From positions 1 to 10,294 of the forward strand of contig JAFUES010000028.1 in NCBI GenBank assembly GCA_017470325.1: DNA of 10,294 bases, written 5' to 3'. The notes below the pieces were generated by a model, which was given only the letters and a program-made list of their open reading frames with translations, had not been told where the DNA came from and searched no databases. The stretch comes from Oscillospiraceae bacterium. Lineage in GTDB: Bacteria > Bacillota_A > Clostridia > Oscillospirales > Oscillospiraceae. This document shows, piece after piece, positions 1-5,913 of this stretch (its first letter is position 1; each line of letters opens with the position of its first letter). A program made the translations under genes and the position numbers.

Positions 1-138
1 CTGTCTCATACAGGGTATAATCTACCTGCTTGTAATTTTGTTCCACAAACCAAATTATATGCCGACAGCCGCCCCTCTTTCAAGGGACGGCTGCCGTTAT
101 TTTTCGCTTTTTCCCGGCTGCCTTTTGAGACAGCCCCT
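1..138. mobile_element. Possible IS right end or small MITE
   Basis: CTGTCTCA at 1-8 is the inverted repeat of TGAGACAG at 126-133. The right copy sits in TTTTGAGACAGCCCC (124-138), which resembles the terminal inverted repeats of several insertion sequences. Between the copies lie a possible stop codon (18-20) and a terminator (66-110), the order expected at the 3' end of an IS. If GGGG precedes base 1, a MITE of about 140 bp is the alternative. GGCTG (116-120) can also pair with CAGCC (131-135), so part of the signal may be just a second hairpin. No transposase is visible. Confidence 0.35.
66..110 (+). terminator. Rho-independent terminator, outgoing from left edge
   Basis: A stem of CAGCCGCCCCT against AGGGACGGCTG (one C-A mismatch, six-base loop CTTTCA) is followed by TTATTTTTCGCTTTTT. 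Orientation and T-rich tail suit a plus-strand gene that ends at or before the left edge. One plus frame has a stop at 18-20, which would fit the end of such a gene, but too little of it is present to identify. Confidence 0.6.
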
Positions 139-172
139 TTTCTGTCGCTTCGCGAGGGACTCGAATCATATC

Positions 173-342
173 CGCACAGGCCGGTGGCCTGTGCGTGAAC
201 CAGTGCGCACACTGGTGAACACTTTGATTTTTCGCACGGTGCAAGCCTATCTTTTTGCACCCGGGCTCCCTGCGAAAAATGCACGCGAGTCCCCGCTGGA
301 GCAAAGCGGAGCCCATGAGAATTCTACACTCTCATGAGCTCC
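173..342. repeat. Cluster of perfect hairpins, possible repeat element or structured RNA
   Basis: At least five inverted repeats lie in 170 bases without a convincing gene. They are: 173-182/186-195 (10-bp perfect arms, 3-base loop); 199-205/210-216 (ACCAGTG/CACTGGT, loop CGCA), flanked by GTGAAC repeats at 195-200 and 215-220; 227-236/271-280 (ATTTTTCGCA/TGCGAAAAAT) enclosing 238-244/255-261 (GGTGCAA/TTGCACC); 293-297/305-309 (CCGCT/AGCGG); and 308-320/330-342 (GGAGC and CATGAGA arms, one mismatch, 9-base loop). Frames through the region stay open but lack a good start and ribosome site. The density suggests an REP/MITE-like repeat or a folded RNA; on the minus strand it would lie just downstream of the repressor gene. 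Confidence 0.5.
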
Positions 343-387
343 AATTTTATAATTGATATAATGAAAAAGATCTCTGAAATCGACTTT

Positions 388-579
388 TCACTGTATTTCT
401 ATATTTTTTATTCCGTGAGCAAGAATAATATTGATTAACTCATTGCGCGAATAATTTGTTTCTGCAGCCAACTTGTCCAGCGCGATTAAGGTTTCCTCTT
501 TAATACGCACAGAAATAATGCGATTACCATCTTCGCCTCGTTTCTTAATTATCAAGGGTTCATTTTTCACCTGCTCCAC
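388..579 (-). CDS. Ribbon-helix-helix (CopG/Arc-type) transcriptional regulator
   Basis: Small DNA-binding protein of about 60 residues. The core has a short beta strand (RIISVRI) followed by two helices (about KEETLIALDKLAAETN and SRNELINIILAHGIKNI), the order of the RHH_1/CopG fold, in which the strand of a dimer enters the major groove. The longest reading starts at GTG 577-579 (63 residues). A second in-frame GTG at 568-570 has an AGGTGG sequence about five bases upstream and is the better supported start (60 residues, MKNEPLII...). No toxin gene adjoins it, so an antitoxin role is not supported. It is divergent from the zinc-ribbon gene and may control it and itself through the dyad at 584-606. 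Base composition is AT-rich, unlike genes to the right, suggesting acquisition with its neighbour. Confidence 0.75.
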   Translation of the reverse strand: MEQVKNEPLIIKKRGEDGNRIISVRIKEETLIALDKLAAETNYSRNELINIILAHGIKNIEIQ

Positions 580-583
580 CTCT

Positions 584-606
584 CAATCTGTATTAATTAT
601 AGATTG
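584..606. promoter_or_regulatory. Candidate operator dyad between divergent genes
   Basis: CAATCT (584-589) and AGATTG (601-606) are perfect inverted arms around an AT-rich 11-base centre. The right arm overlaps the -35 box of the plus-strand promoter, and the dyad covers a TATAAT on the minus strand (596-601) that could serve the repressor gene. The placement suits autoregulation and repression by the ribbon-helix-helix protein; binding is inferred. Confidence 0.4.
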
Positions 607-633
607 ACGAGTTAAAGTAAAATATGCTACAAT
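604..633 (+). promoter_or_regulatory. Sigma-A-type promoter of the zinc-ribbon gene
   Basis: TTGACG (604-609), an 18-base spacer and TACAAT (628-633) form a good vegetative promoter. It implies a leader of about 100 bases before the ATG at 739. The ribosome site AAAGGAG is eight bases before that ATG. Confidence 0.6.
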
Positions 634-738
634 AATAACATATATAGATATTGTTTAGTATTACATTTTGTTGGATGCTTTTTATTCTCTTATCCACATA
701 ATGAAAAAACATTTTACTATTTCAAAGGAGATATCATA

Positions 739-1506
739 ATGGCTACCTGTTCAAATTGTGGGGGCTCCAACATCCAATTCAGGAGAGAAAATGTTGGCGA
801 AATTAGAGGGCGCGGTGCTAAGCAAGTAGTTCATAGAACCGTTGGTTATTGCAAAGACTGTGGAAATACTTGGGCAGCAAACAGCGACGAGATAGCGGTA
901 CCTAAAAAAAGAAAAACTTGGCTATGGATACTCGGCTGGCTATTCATCTTTCCACTCCCTCTTACACTCATTTTGTTGCGAAAACAGAACATGAAACCCG
1001 CTATTAAATACGCGATTATCGCCGTAGCGTGGGTATTATATTTGCTCATTGGTATTTCGGGAAGGGCCAAAGACGACACAACGCCAACCCCGGTTGAACA
1101 ACAAATTACGCAAGCAGCTGCAGATAGAAATATTATAGACGTCGAATTAAACGTTGCTCCAAATGTAAATAGTGAAGATGGTACAGTTTTGTTTGGTATT
1201 ACTACGAATCTGCCCGAAGACACCGAACTGCTAGTCACATTGACAGATGATAATGACTATACTGCGCAAGATACGGCAGTTATTTTAAAAGATGGCACGG
1301 GATATACCGCAGAGTTTAGCGACCATGGTGAAGGACTAAAAGGGAAATACCATGTTGCTGTTACTATGAGTTTACCCAGTTTACAAGCAGATACCGTTCA
1401 AGAGATTATTGGCAAAAACGGTGAGTATATCGGTGGAAAATACGTATTCAAATCTGACCTTAACGGAAGTAATGTAGTGCGTGGCGAATTTGATTTTGAA
1501 TTCTGA
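739..1506 (+). CDS. Zinc-ribbon membrane protein of unknown function
   Basis: 255 residues. Cys4, Cys7, Cys38 and Cys41 form two CxxC knuckles at the N terminus, a zinc-ribbon pattern. Two hydrophobic segments follow at about 61-80 and 90-107, separated by a short basic loop (RKQNMK). After them comes a soluble C-terminal region (about 108-255) rich in Asp and Thr, likely beta-rich. If the zinc ribbon is cytoplasmic, a hairpin would also place the C-terminal domain in the cytoplasm; if one segment does not span, it could be outside. The tail runs into EFDFEF at the end. The start is fixed by AAAGGAG eight bases upstream. Function is not recognised. Codon use is AT-rich compared with the genes from 1636 on, so this gene and the divergent repressor look like a small acquired island. 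It ends at its own hairpin (1516-1549). Confidence 0.75.
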   Translation: MATCSNCGGSNIQFRRENVGEIRGRGAKQVVHRTVGYCKDCGNTWAANSDEIAVPKKRKTWLWILGWLFIFPLPLTLILLRKQNMKPAIKYAIIAVAWVLYLLIGISGRAKDDTTPTPVEQQITQAAADRNIIDVELNVAPNVNSEDGTVLFGITTNLPEDTELLVTLTDDNDYTAQDTAVILKDGTGYTAEFSDHGEGLKGKYHVAVTMSLPSLQADTVQEIIGKNGEYIGGKYVFKSDLNGSNVVRGEFDFEF

Positions 1507-1515
1507 TAATCCTTA

Positions 1516-1555
1516 AAAGGCAGGGAGTTGTATAATGCTCCCTGCCTTTCCTTTC
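1516..1555 (+). terminator. Terminator after the zinc-ribbon gene
   Basis: Perfect 12-bp stem AAAGGCAGGGAG/CTCCCTGCCTTT (1516-1527 and 1538-1549) with a ten-base loop, nine bases after the stop codon. The tail is pyrimidine-rich (CCTTTCC) rather than pure T, so termination may be moderate. Confidence 0.65.
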
Positions 1556-1566
1556 CCCCCCTCAAA

Positions 1567-1595
1567 TTGACATCCCTGGCAAAACGTGCTAAGTT
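1567..1595 (+). promoter_or_regulatory. Putative promoter of the DUF6273 surface protein gene
   Basis: A perfect TTGACA (1567-1572) is 17 bases before TAAGTT (1590-1595), a weak match to TATAAT. The gene's ATG at 1636 is preceded by GGGAGGT seven bases upstream. Confidence 0.45.
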
Positions 1596-1635
1596 TAGAC
1601 CCAGAAAACCACAGCTCCGCCGGGAGGTGCCATCC

Positions 1636-3231
1636 ATGAAAAAACGCCTGTGTTCCCTGCTTCTGATCCTGCTGATCCTGAGCCTGTTTCCCACCGCCGC
1701 CTTTGCGGAGGGGGATGCGGCCGTTCAGGCGGGAGACCATATCTATTTTGGCGAGTACACGGAGAACTACGGTATCGGTCAGAGCGTTACCCAGCCCATC
1801 AGCTGGCTGGTGCTGGACGCGGGCAAGCGCAACGACGGTGAGCCCGGCGTCTTCCTGCTGAGCCAGTATGTGATCCAGCGTTCCGGCGTGCCCTTTGACG
1901 AGGCCCTGGCCGACTGGCAGGGCAGCCTGGCCCAGCAGTGGTGCGCAGACTTCCTCGCCTCCGCCTTCAGCAGCGCGGAGCAGGCCGCGATCCCCGCGGT
2001 GAGCAAACACGAGGACGAGCTGGACTACGCCCTGTACTGGCGCAAGGTGGACCTGATCGACGAACGGGTCTTCTTTCTGTCCGCCTGGGAGGCCAAGGAC
2101 TACATCGGCCCCGAGGGCAGCGAGGGCCTGACCGCCTATGCGGTGGACGGCACCGGGGCCTACTGGTGGTTCCGCTCGGGCAGCTTCATCCACCCGGACT
2201 GGACCGGCCTGGTGCTGCAGGGCAACGACATCCATGACAGTCTGGTCTATCAGAACTGGGGCGCCCGCCCCGCCACGAACATCGACCCCGAAAAGGTCCT
2301 GCTGTTCGTCCCGGCGGTGGGGCAGACCGCCATCGGCGAGCTTGCGCCCATCCAGCGCCCGGCGGACGGCAATTGGAAATTGATCGTGATCGACGAGAGC
2401 CGGGCCCTGACCCTTGACAGCGTCAGCATGGAGGGCGACGCGCTGAAGCTCTCCTACTCCGGAGCCGCCGTGGGCGACGATGAATATCTGTCCCTGTTGG
2501 TGCGGGACGCGGAGGGTCGGAACCTGTACTGGGTGAAGCTTTGTGAAACCGAGAAGGCCGCCGGCGAGCTGAGCCTGGAGCCGGACAAGCTGGGTCTGCC
2601 CGAGGGCAGAAGCCTCTATCTGTTCTCCGAGCACGAGGGCGGCGATCATTACAGCAACACCGCAAGCCCCCTGTGCCCCATTGCCTGCACGCTGCGTCTG
2701 GAACCGGGCGAAGGCGGCGGCGAGGCCTCCACCCTCAGTGTGACCCCGGGCAGCCAGGTGGAACTGGACGCTCCGGGCTTCACGGCGCCCGCCGGAAAAC
2801 AATTTGCCGGCTGGGAGGCGGATGGGACCCTGCTGGACCCGATGCAGCCGCTGCGCTTTGCCCGGGATACGGTGCTCACCGCCGTTTATCAGGATATTCC
2901 CGTCACGGAGATCCGCCTGGATCAGGACAGCCTGCGGCTGCCCATGTTCTCTCAGGCCAGGGTGACCGCCACCGCCCTGCCGGTGGACGCGGCGGATCCG
3001 ACGCTCCATTGGAGCAGCAGCAAGTCCCTGGTAGCCCGGGTGGATGACGACGGCACGGTGCACGCCTTCCTGCCCGGCAGCGCGGTCATCACCGCAGCCG
3101 CCGGCGAGGCAAGCGCCCAGGTCCCCGTCACCGTACCCGGCAACGCGATCCTGCTGGTCCTGGCCGCGGCCTTGATCCTGGCCCTGATCCTGCTGCTGAT
3201 CCTGCTGAGACGCCGCAGATCTATAACATAA
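1636..3231 (+). CDS. Secreted, membrane-anchored DUF6273/Big_2 surface protein
   Basis: 531 residues. A signal peptide (MKKR, Leu/Ile core, probable cleavage after AFA at 24) leads into a DUF6273-like domain at about 30-225, seen from HIYFGEY, ISWLVLD, FFLSAWEAKDY, AYWWFRSGS and the closing GARPATNID. A beta-rich linker (about 245-355) follows. Next is an InlB/listeria-type repeat-like segment (about 365-419, with KQFAGWEADG and DTVLTAVYQ), then a Big_2 immunoglobulin-like domain (about 422-500: VTEIRLDQDSLRL, LHWSSSKSLVARVDDDGTV, GSAVITA). A single membrane helix (about 503-524) and a basic RRRR tail end it, and no LPXTG sortase signal is seen. The domains should face outwards. A longer reading from 1528 lacks a signal sequence at its start; ATG 1636 has GGGAGGT and directly opens the signal peptide. 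Role is probably cell-surface adhesion or recognition, inferred from architecture only. Confidence 0.8.
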   Translation: MKKRLCSLLLILLILSLFPTAAFAEGDAAVQAGDHIYFGEYTENYGIGQSVTQPISWLVLDAGKRNDGEPGVFLLSQYVIQRSGVPFDEALADWQGSLAQQWCADFLASAFSSAEQAAIPAVSKHEDELDYALYWRKVDLIDERVFFLSAWEAKDYIGPEGSEGLTAYAVDGTGAYWWFRSGSFIHPDWTGLVLQGNDIHDSLVYQNWGARPATNIDPEKVLLFVPAVGQTAIGELAPIQRPADGNWKLIVIDESRALTLDSVSMEGDALKLSYSGAAVGDDEYLSLLVRDAEGRNLYWVKLCETEKAAGELSLEPDKLGLPEGRSLYLFSEHEGGDHYSNTASPLCPIACTLRLEPGEGGGEASTLSVTPGSQVELDAPGFTAPAGKQFAGWEADGTLLDPMQPLRFARDTVLTAVYQDIPVTEIRLDQDSLRLPMFSQARVTATALPVDAADPTLHWSSSKSLVARVDDDGTVHAFLPGSAVITAAAGEASAQVPVTVPGNAILLVLAAALILALILLLILLRRRRSIT

Positions 3232-3272
3232 ACAAGAAGAACAGGCCCGCGGGCCTGTTCTTCTTGTTTATG
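3227..3272. terminator. Perfect 46-bp palindrome, bidirectional terminator
   Basis: From CATAAACAAG at 3227 to CTTGTTTATG at 3272 the sequence is its own reverse complement without mismatch, centred between 3249 and 3250 on CCCGCGGG. It overlaps the stop codon of the DUF6273 gene and ends eight bases before the stop of the convergent reductase. Each strand carries a T-rich descending arm (TTCTTCTTGTTTATG), so it can stop transcription both ways. It lacks a separate loop: the tip would be formed by the central CGCG. Confidence 0.75.
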
Positions 3273-3280
3273 TTCGGGGC

Positions 3281-4396
3281 TTATTCAAAATGCGCCGCCA
3301 CATCCTCCAGATACTTCCGGATAGGCAGATGCTGGGGACACATGGATTCGCACTGTCCGCATTTGATGCAGTCGCTGGCCTTGCCGAATTCCAGCGTCAG
3401 GTGCTCATAGTAGCCCGGCTGGGGCGTCCAGCCCTTTTCCTCCGCCTCCTGCAGGTCCGCGTTGTACAGGGAAAAGTACTGGGGGATCGCGATGTGCTGG
3501 GGACAGTTGACCGTACAGTAGGAGCAGCCGGTGCAGGGCACGGTGATGCTGCCGTTGATGATGTCCGCCGCTACGCGCATCAGGCCCAGCTCCTCCCGGT
3601 TCAGGGGCTTGAAGTCCTGCATGTAGCCGGTATTGTCCAGCAGCTGCTCCATGTTGCTCATGCCGCTGAGCACCACCATCACATTCTCATGGCTGGCGGC
3701 GAAGCGGATGGCCCAGGAAGGCACCGACATGTCCGGCTCCCGCTCCTTGAACATCTTCTCCAGCTGCTCCGGCACTTTGGCTAAGGTGCCGCCCTTGACC
3801 GGCTCCATCACGATGACGGGTCTGCCGTGTCGGGTGGCCACCTCGTAGCACTTGCGGCTCTGGACCCCGGCGCTGTCCCAGTCCAGATAGTTCAGCTGCA
3901 GCTGCACATACTCGATCTCCGGGTGCTCCGTGAGGATCCTGTCCAGCAGCTCCGGGCCGTCGTGGTAGGAAAAGCCGATGTGCCGCACCAGACCAGCTTC
4001 CTTTTTCTCCCGGATGAAGTCCCAGCAGCGGAGCTTGTCAAAGGTTTGGATGGTGTGGGCGTTCACGTCGTGCAGCCAGTAATAGTCGAAGTAGCCCGCG
4101 CCGGTCCGCCGCAGTTGGGTGGAAAACAGCTTTTCCCGGTCCGCCTCCGTTTTCAGCATATAGGCGGGCAGCTTGGTGGTCAGGGTGAAGCTGTCCCTGG
4201 GGTGGCGGGACACCAGGGCCTCATAGGCCGCCTCCTCGCTCTTTCCGCCGCAGTACATCCAGGCGGTGTCGAAATAGGTGAAGCCCCTTTCCAGGAAGGC
4301 ATCCACCATCTGTTTCATCTGTTCCATATCGATGCTGCCGTCGTCATTGGGATCGGTGAGCGGCAGACGCATCAGACCAAAGCCGAGTTTCTTCAT
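3281..4396 (-). CDS. Aldo/keto reductase with C-terminal 2x[4Fe-4S] ferredoxin-type domain
   Basis: 371 residues. The N-terminal TIM-barrel carries the aldo/keto reductase tetrad: Asp43 and Tyr48 (FDTAWMY), Lys75 (TTKLP) and His109 (WLHD). The opening LGFGLMRLPL and the later GFSYHDG and VLSGMSN are typical of the clostridial Fe-S branch. After the barrel, two ferredoxin motifs each could bind a [4Fe-4S] cluster: Cys288/291/294/298 and Cys343/346/349/353. Proteins of this type are cytoplasmic oxidoreductases; the clusters suggest electron exchange with ferredoxin as well as NAD(P)H chemistry. The substrate cannot be told. AAAGGAG lies ten bases before the ATG. It is divergent from the dehydratase operon across about 315 bases, so a shared redox role is possible but unproven. 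Sure of family, not of substrate. Confidence 0.9.
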   Translation of the reverse strand: MKKLGFGLMRLPLTDPNDDGSIDMEQMKQMVDAFLERGFTYFDTAWMYCGGKSEEAAYEALVSRHPRDSFTLTTKLPAYMLKTEADREKLFSTQLRRTGAGYFDYYWLHDVNAHTIQTFDKLRCWDFIREKKEAGLVRHIGFSYHDGPELLDRILTEHPEIEYVQLQLNYLDWDSAGVQSRKCYEVATRHGRPVIVMEPVKGGTLAKVPEQLEKMFKEREPDMSVPSWAIRFAASHENVMVVLSGMSNMEQLLDNTGYMQDFKPLNREELGLMRVAADIINGSITVPCTGCSYCTVNCPQHIAIPQYFSLYNADLQEAEEKGWTPQPGYYEHLTLEFGKASDCIKCGQCESMCPQHLPIRKYLEDVAAHFE

Positions 4397-4434
4397 GGCA
4401 AAGCGCTCCTTTTTCCTGTCAGTTTTTCCCTTTC

Positions 4435-4463
4435 ATTATACCCGCTCCCGGGTCTGCGGGCAA
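4435..4463 (-). promoter_or_regulatory. Sigma-A-type promoter of the aldo/keto reductase
   Basis: On the minus strand TTGCCC (4463-4458), a 17-base spacer and a perfect TATAAT (4440-4435) point at the reductase start at 4396, giving a leader of about 30 bases. Confidence 0.65.
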
Positions 4464-4642
4464 GCCCCAACGGCGGTAAAAAGGCCGCCGCAAAGACCCC
4501 GTTTTCACGCCGCGCGAAGTTCCTATCCGCTTTTTTGTCTCATGTTTTTGAAATGTTTAGACACTCAAAAATTGCCTCTCTCCTATTTGCACAAAAGCAC
4601 GGGATCGATTTAGGGCGTAAACGATAAAAATACGATAATGTG

Positions 4643-4671
4643 TTGATTTCAATTGGGCAAATTGCTAAAAT
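4643..4671 (+). promoter_or_regulatory. Promoter of the dehydratase operon with a dyad in its spacer
   Basis: TTGATT (4643-4648), 17 bases, TAAAAT (4666-4671). The spacer holds the dyad CAATT-N5-AATTG (4650-4664), placed where a bound repressor would block polymerase. Upstream, ACGATA occurs twice in close tandem (around 4620-4637). The rest of the 4397-4713 gap shows a small hairpin (CGGCGG/CCGCCG near 4475-4493) and AT-rich sequence, with no further gene. Confidence 0.6.
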
Positions 4672-4713
4672 TATAACGTCGGAACTTTACTTTAATTGGG
4701 AAAGAGGGATCGA

Positions 4714-5913
4714 ATGAGAGACTTAAAGCATCTGCTCTATTTTGAAAATCTTCTCCAGGAGGCCAACAACGCCCTGGTCGCCCAGGCCAAAGCCGACGGC
4801 AAGGTCTGCATCGCCTACACCTGCGAGAACGTTCCGGAGCCTTTGCTGAACCTGGATGGGACCTGCTCCATCCGTCTGAGTGCGCCGCACACCGGCTCGC
4901 TGGACATCGCCACCTATTACATGACCAACCTCCTGTGCGAGCCCAGCCGGGCCCTGCTGGAGCGCGCCATCGAGGGCGGGTTCAGCTTTGCCGACTGTGT
5001 CATCACGCCGGACGGCTGCACCATGATCAACCGCGCCGTGGAGAACATGGAGCTGTTGGAGACCATGGGCAAGGACAACCCCAAGTTCTTCCACTCCTAT
5101 ATGGAGATCGCTTTTAAGAACACCCCCAACGATGTGGATCTGTCCGTGCTGCAGTGCACCAACCACATCCTCAAGCCCCTGCAGGAAAACTACGGCATCG
5201 ACGTGTCTGACGCCGCCATCCGCAAGGCCGTTGCCGACCACAACCGGATCTGCGAGCTGATCCGCGCCATCGGCGAATTCCGCAAGGAGCAGAAGCCCCG
5301 GATCACCGGCTATGAGTTCCATGTGCTGTGCCTGGCCACCTACGTCTGTCCCAAGTATCTGCTGATCGACAAGCTGGAGGAGACCCTGGAAGAGCTCAAG
5401 ACCAGAGAGCCCGAGGACAAGGAGCCCCGCGTGCGCGTGCTGCTGGTGGGCTCTGAGGTAGACGATTCCGGCCTGGTCAAGCTTATCGAGGAGCAGGGCG
5501 CCTTCGTCTGCTGCGACCGCTTCTGCTTCGGCTCCTATCCTGGCCGCGTGCCCATCGTGCTCAACGATGAGGAGGACGCGCTGACCCAGGTCTGCCGCCA
5601 CTACATCCGGAACTGCCAGTGTCCCCGCATGATGAACCAGGAGAAGGTCTACGGCCGCAAGGCCTATGTGGCCGAGCTTGCCAAGGAGTATAACGCCGAC
5701 GGCGTCATCTACGAGCAGGTCAAGTTCTGCGATCCCTGGGCTTACGAGCGGACCCTGGGTTCGGCCATGCTGCAGCATGACTATGGCTTCCCCGTCCTGT
5801 CCGTTGACCGTCCTTACAACATCTCCTCCTCTTCCGGCCAGATGCGCACCCGCGTGCAGGCCTTTGTGGAGAGCATGGAGATCAAGAAGATTCAGAGAGG
5901 TGGGAACGCATGA
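4714..5913 (+). CDS. 2-hydroxyacyl-CoA dehydratase family protein, smaller subunit
   Basis: 399 residues, the usual size for HgdA/HgdB-type subunits (PF06050-like). These enzymes remove water from (R)-2-hydroxyacyl-CoA to give an enoyl-CoA through a ketyl radical; benzoyl-CoA reductase subunits share the fold. Three cysteines sit where the family binds its [4Fe-4S] cluster: Cys75 (TNLLCEP), Cys102 (DCVITPDGC) and Cys339 (VKFCDPW). The C-terminal stretch with PVLSVDRPYN and GQMRTRVQAFVE matches the family's ending. A TTG at 4696 extends the frame by six codons, but ATG 4714 has GAGGG at normal spacing. It overlaps the next gene by ATGA, implying translational coupling and a heterodimer. The substrate is not deducible: no activator, CoA-transferase or dehydrogenase adjoins it. 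Family assignment is firm; physiological role is open. Confidence 0.9.
   Translation: MRDLKHLLYFENLLQEANNALVAQAKADGKVCIAYTCENVPEPLLNLDGTCSIRLSAPHTGSLDIATYYMTNLLCEPSRALLERAIEGGFSFADCVITPDGCTMINRAVENMELLETMGKDNPKFFHSYMEIAFKNTPNDVDLSVLQCTNHILKPLQENYGIDVSDAAIRKAVADHNRICELIRAIGEFRKEQKPRITGYEFHVLCLATYVCPKYLLIDKLEETLEELKTREPEDKEPRVRVLLVGSEVDDSGLVKLIEEQGAFVCCDRFCFGSYPGRVPIVLNDEEDALTQVCRHYIRNCQCPRMMNQEKVYGRKAYVAELAKEYNADGVIYEQVKFCDPWAYERTLGSAMLQHDYGFPVLSVDRPYNISSSSGQMRTRVQAFVESMEIKKIQRGGNA

Noticed and set aside
150..172. tRNA-like T-loop (TTCGAGTCC on the minus strand)
   Set aside because: The flanking bases do not form a T stem, and no anticodon arm or acceptor stem can be drawn.
38..337. Open plus-strand frame of 99 codons, and opposite minus frames
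   Set aside because: No ribosome site, unusual composition, and the stretch is dominated by inverted repeats; more likely non-coding.
173..342. CRISPR array
   Set aside because: The repeats are inverted and of different sequence, not direct repeats with regular spacers.
388..579. Antitoxin of a toxin-antitoxin pair
   Set aside because: No small toxin-like gene lies beside or overlapping it; the neighbour is a 255-residue membrane protein read from the opposite strand.
1513..3063. Long minus-strand frame opposite the DUF6273 gene
   Set aside because: A by-product of high GC and codon bias; its translation has no recognisable domain while the plus strand has a signal peptide and clear domains.
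4696..4713. TTG start for the smaller dehydratase subunit
   Set aside because: ATG 4714 has GAGGG at normal distance; the extra six residues would themselves contain that ribosome site.
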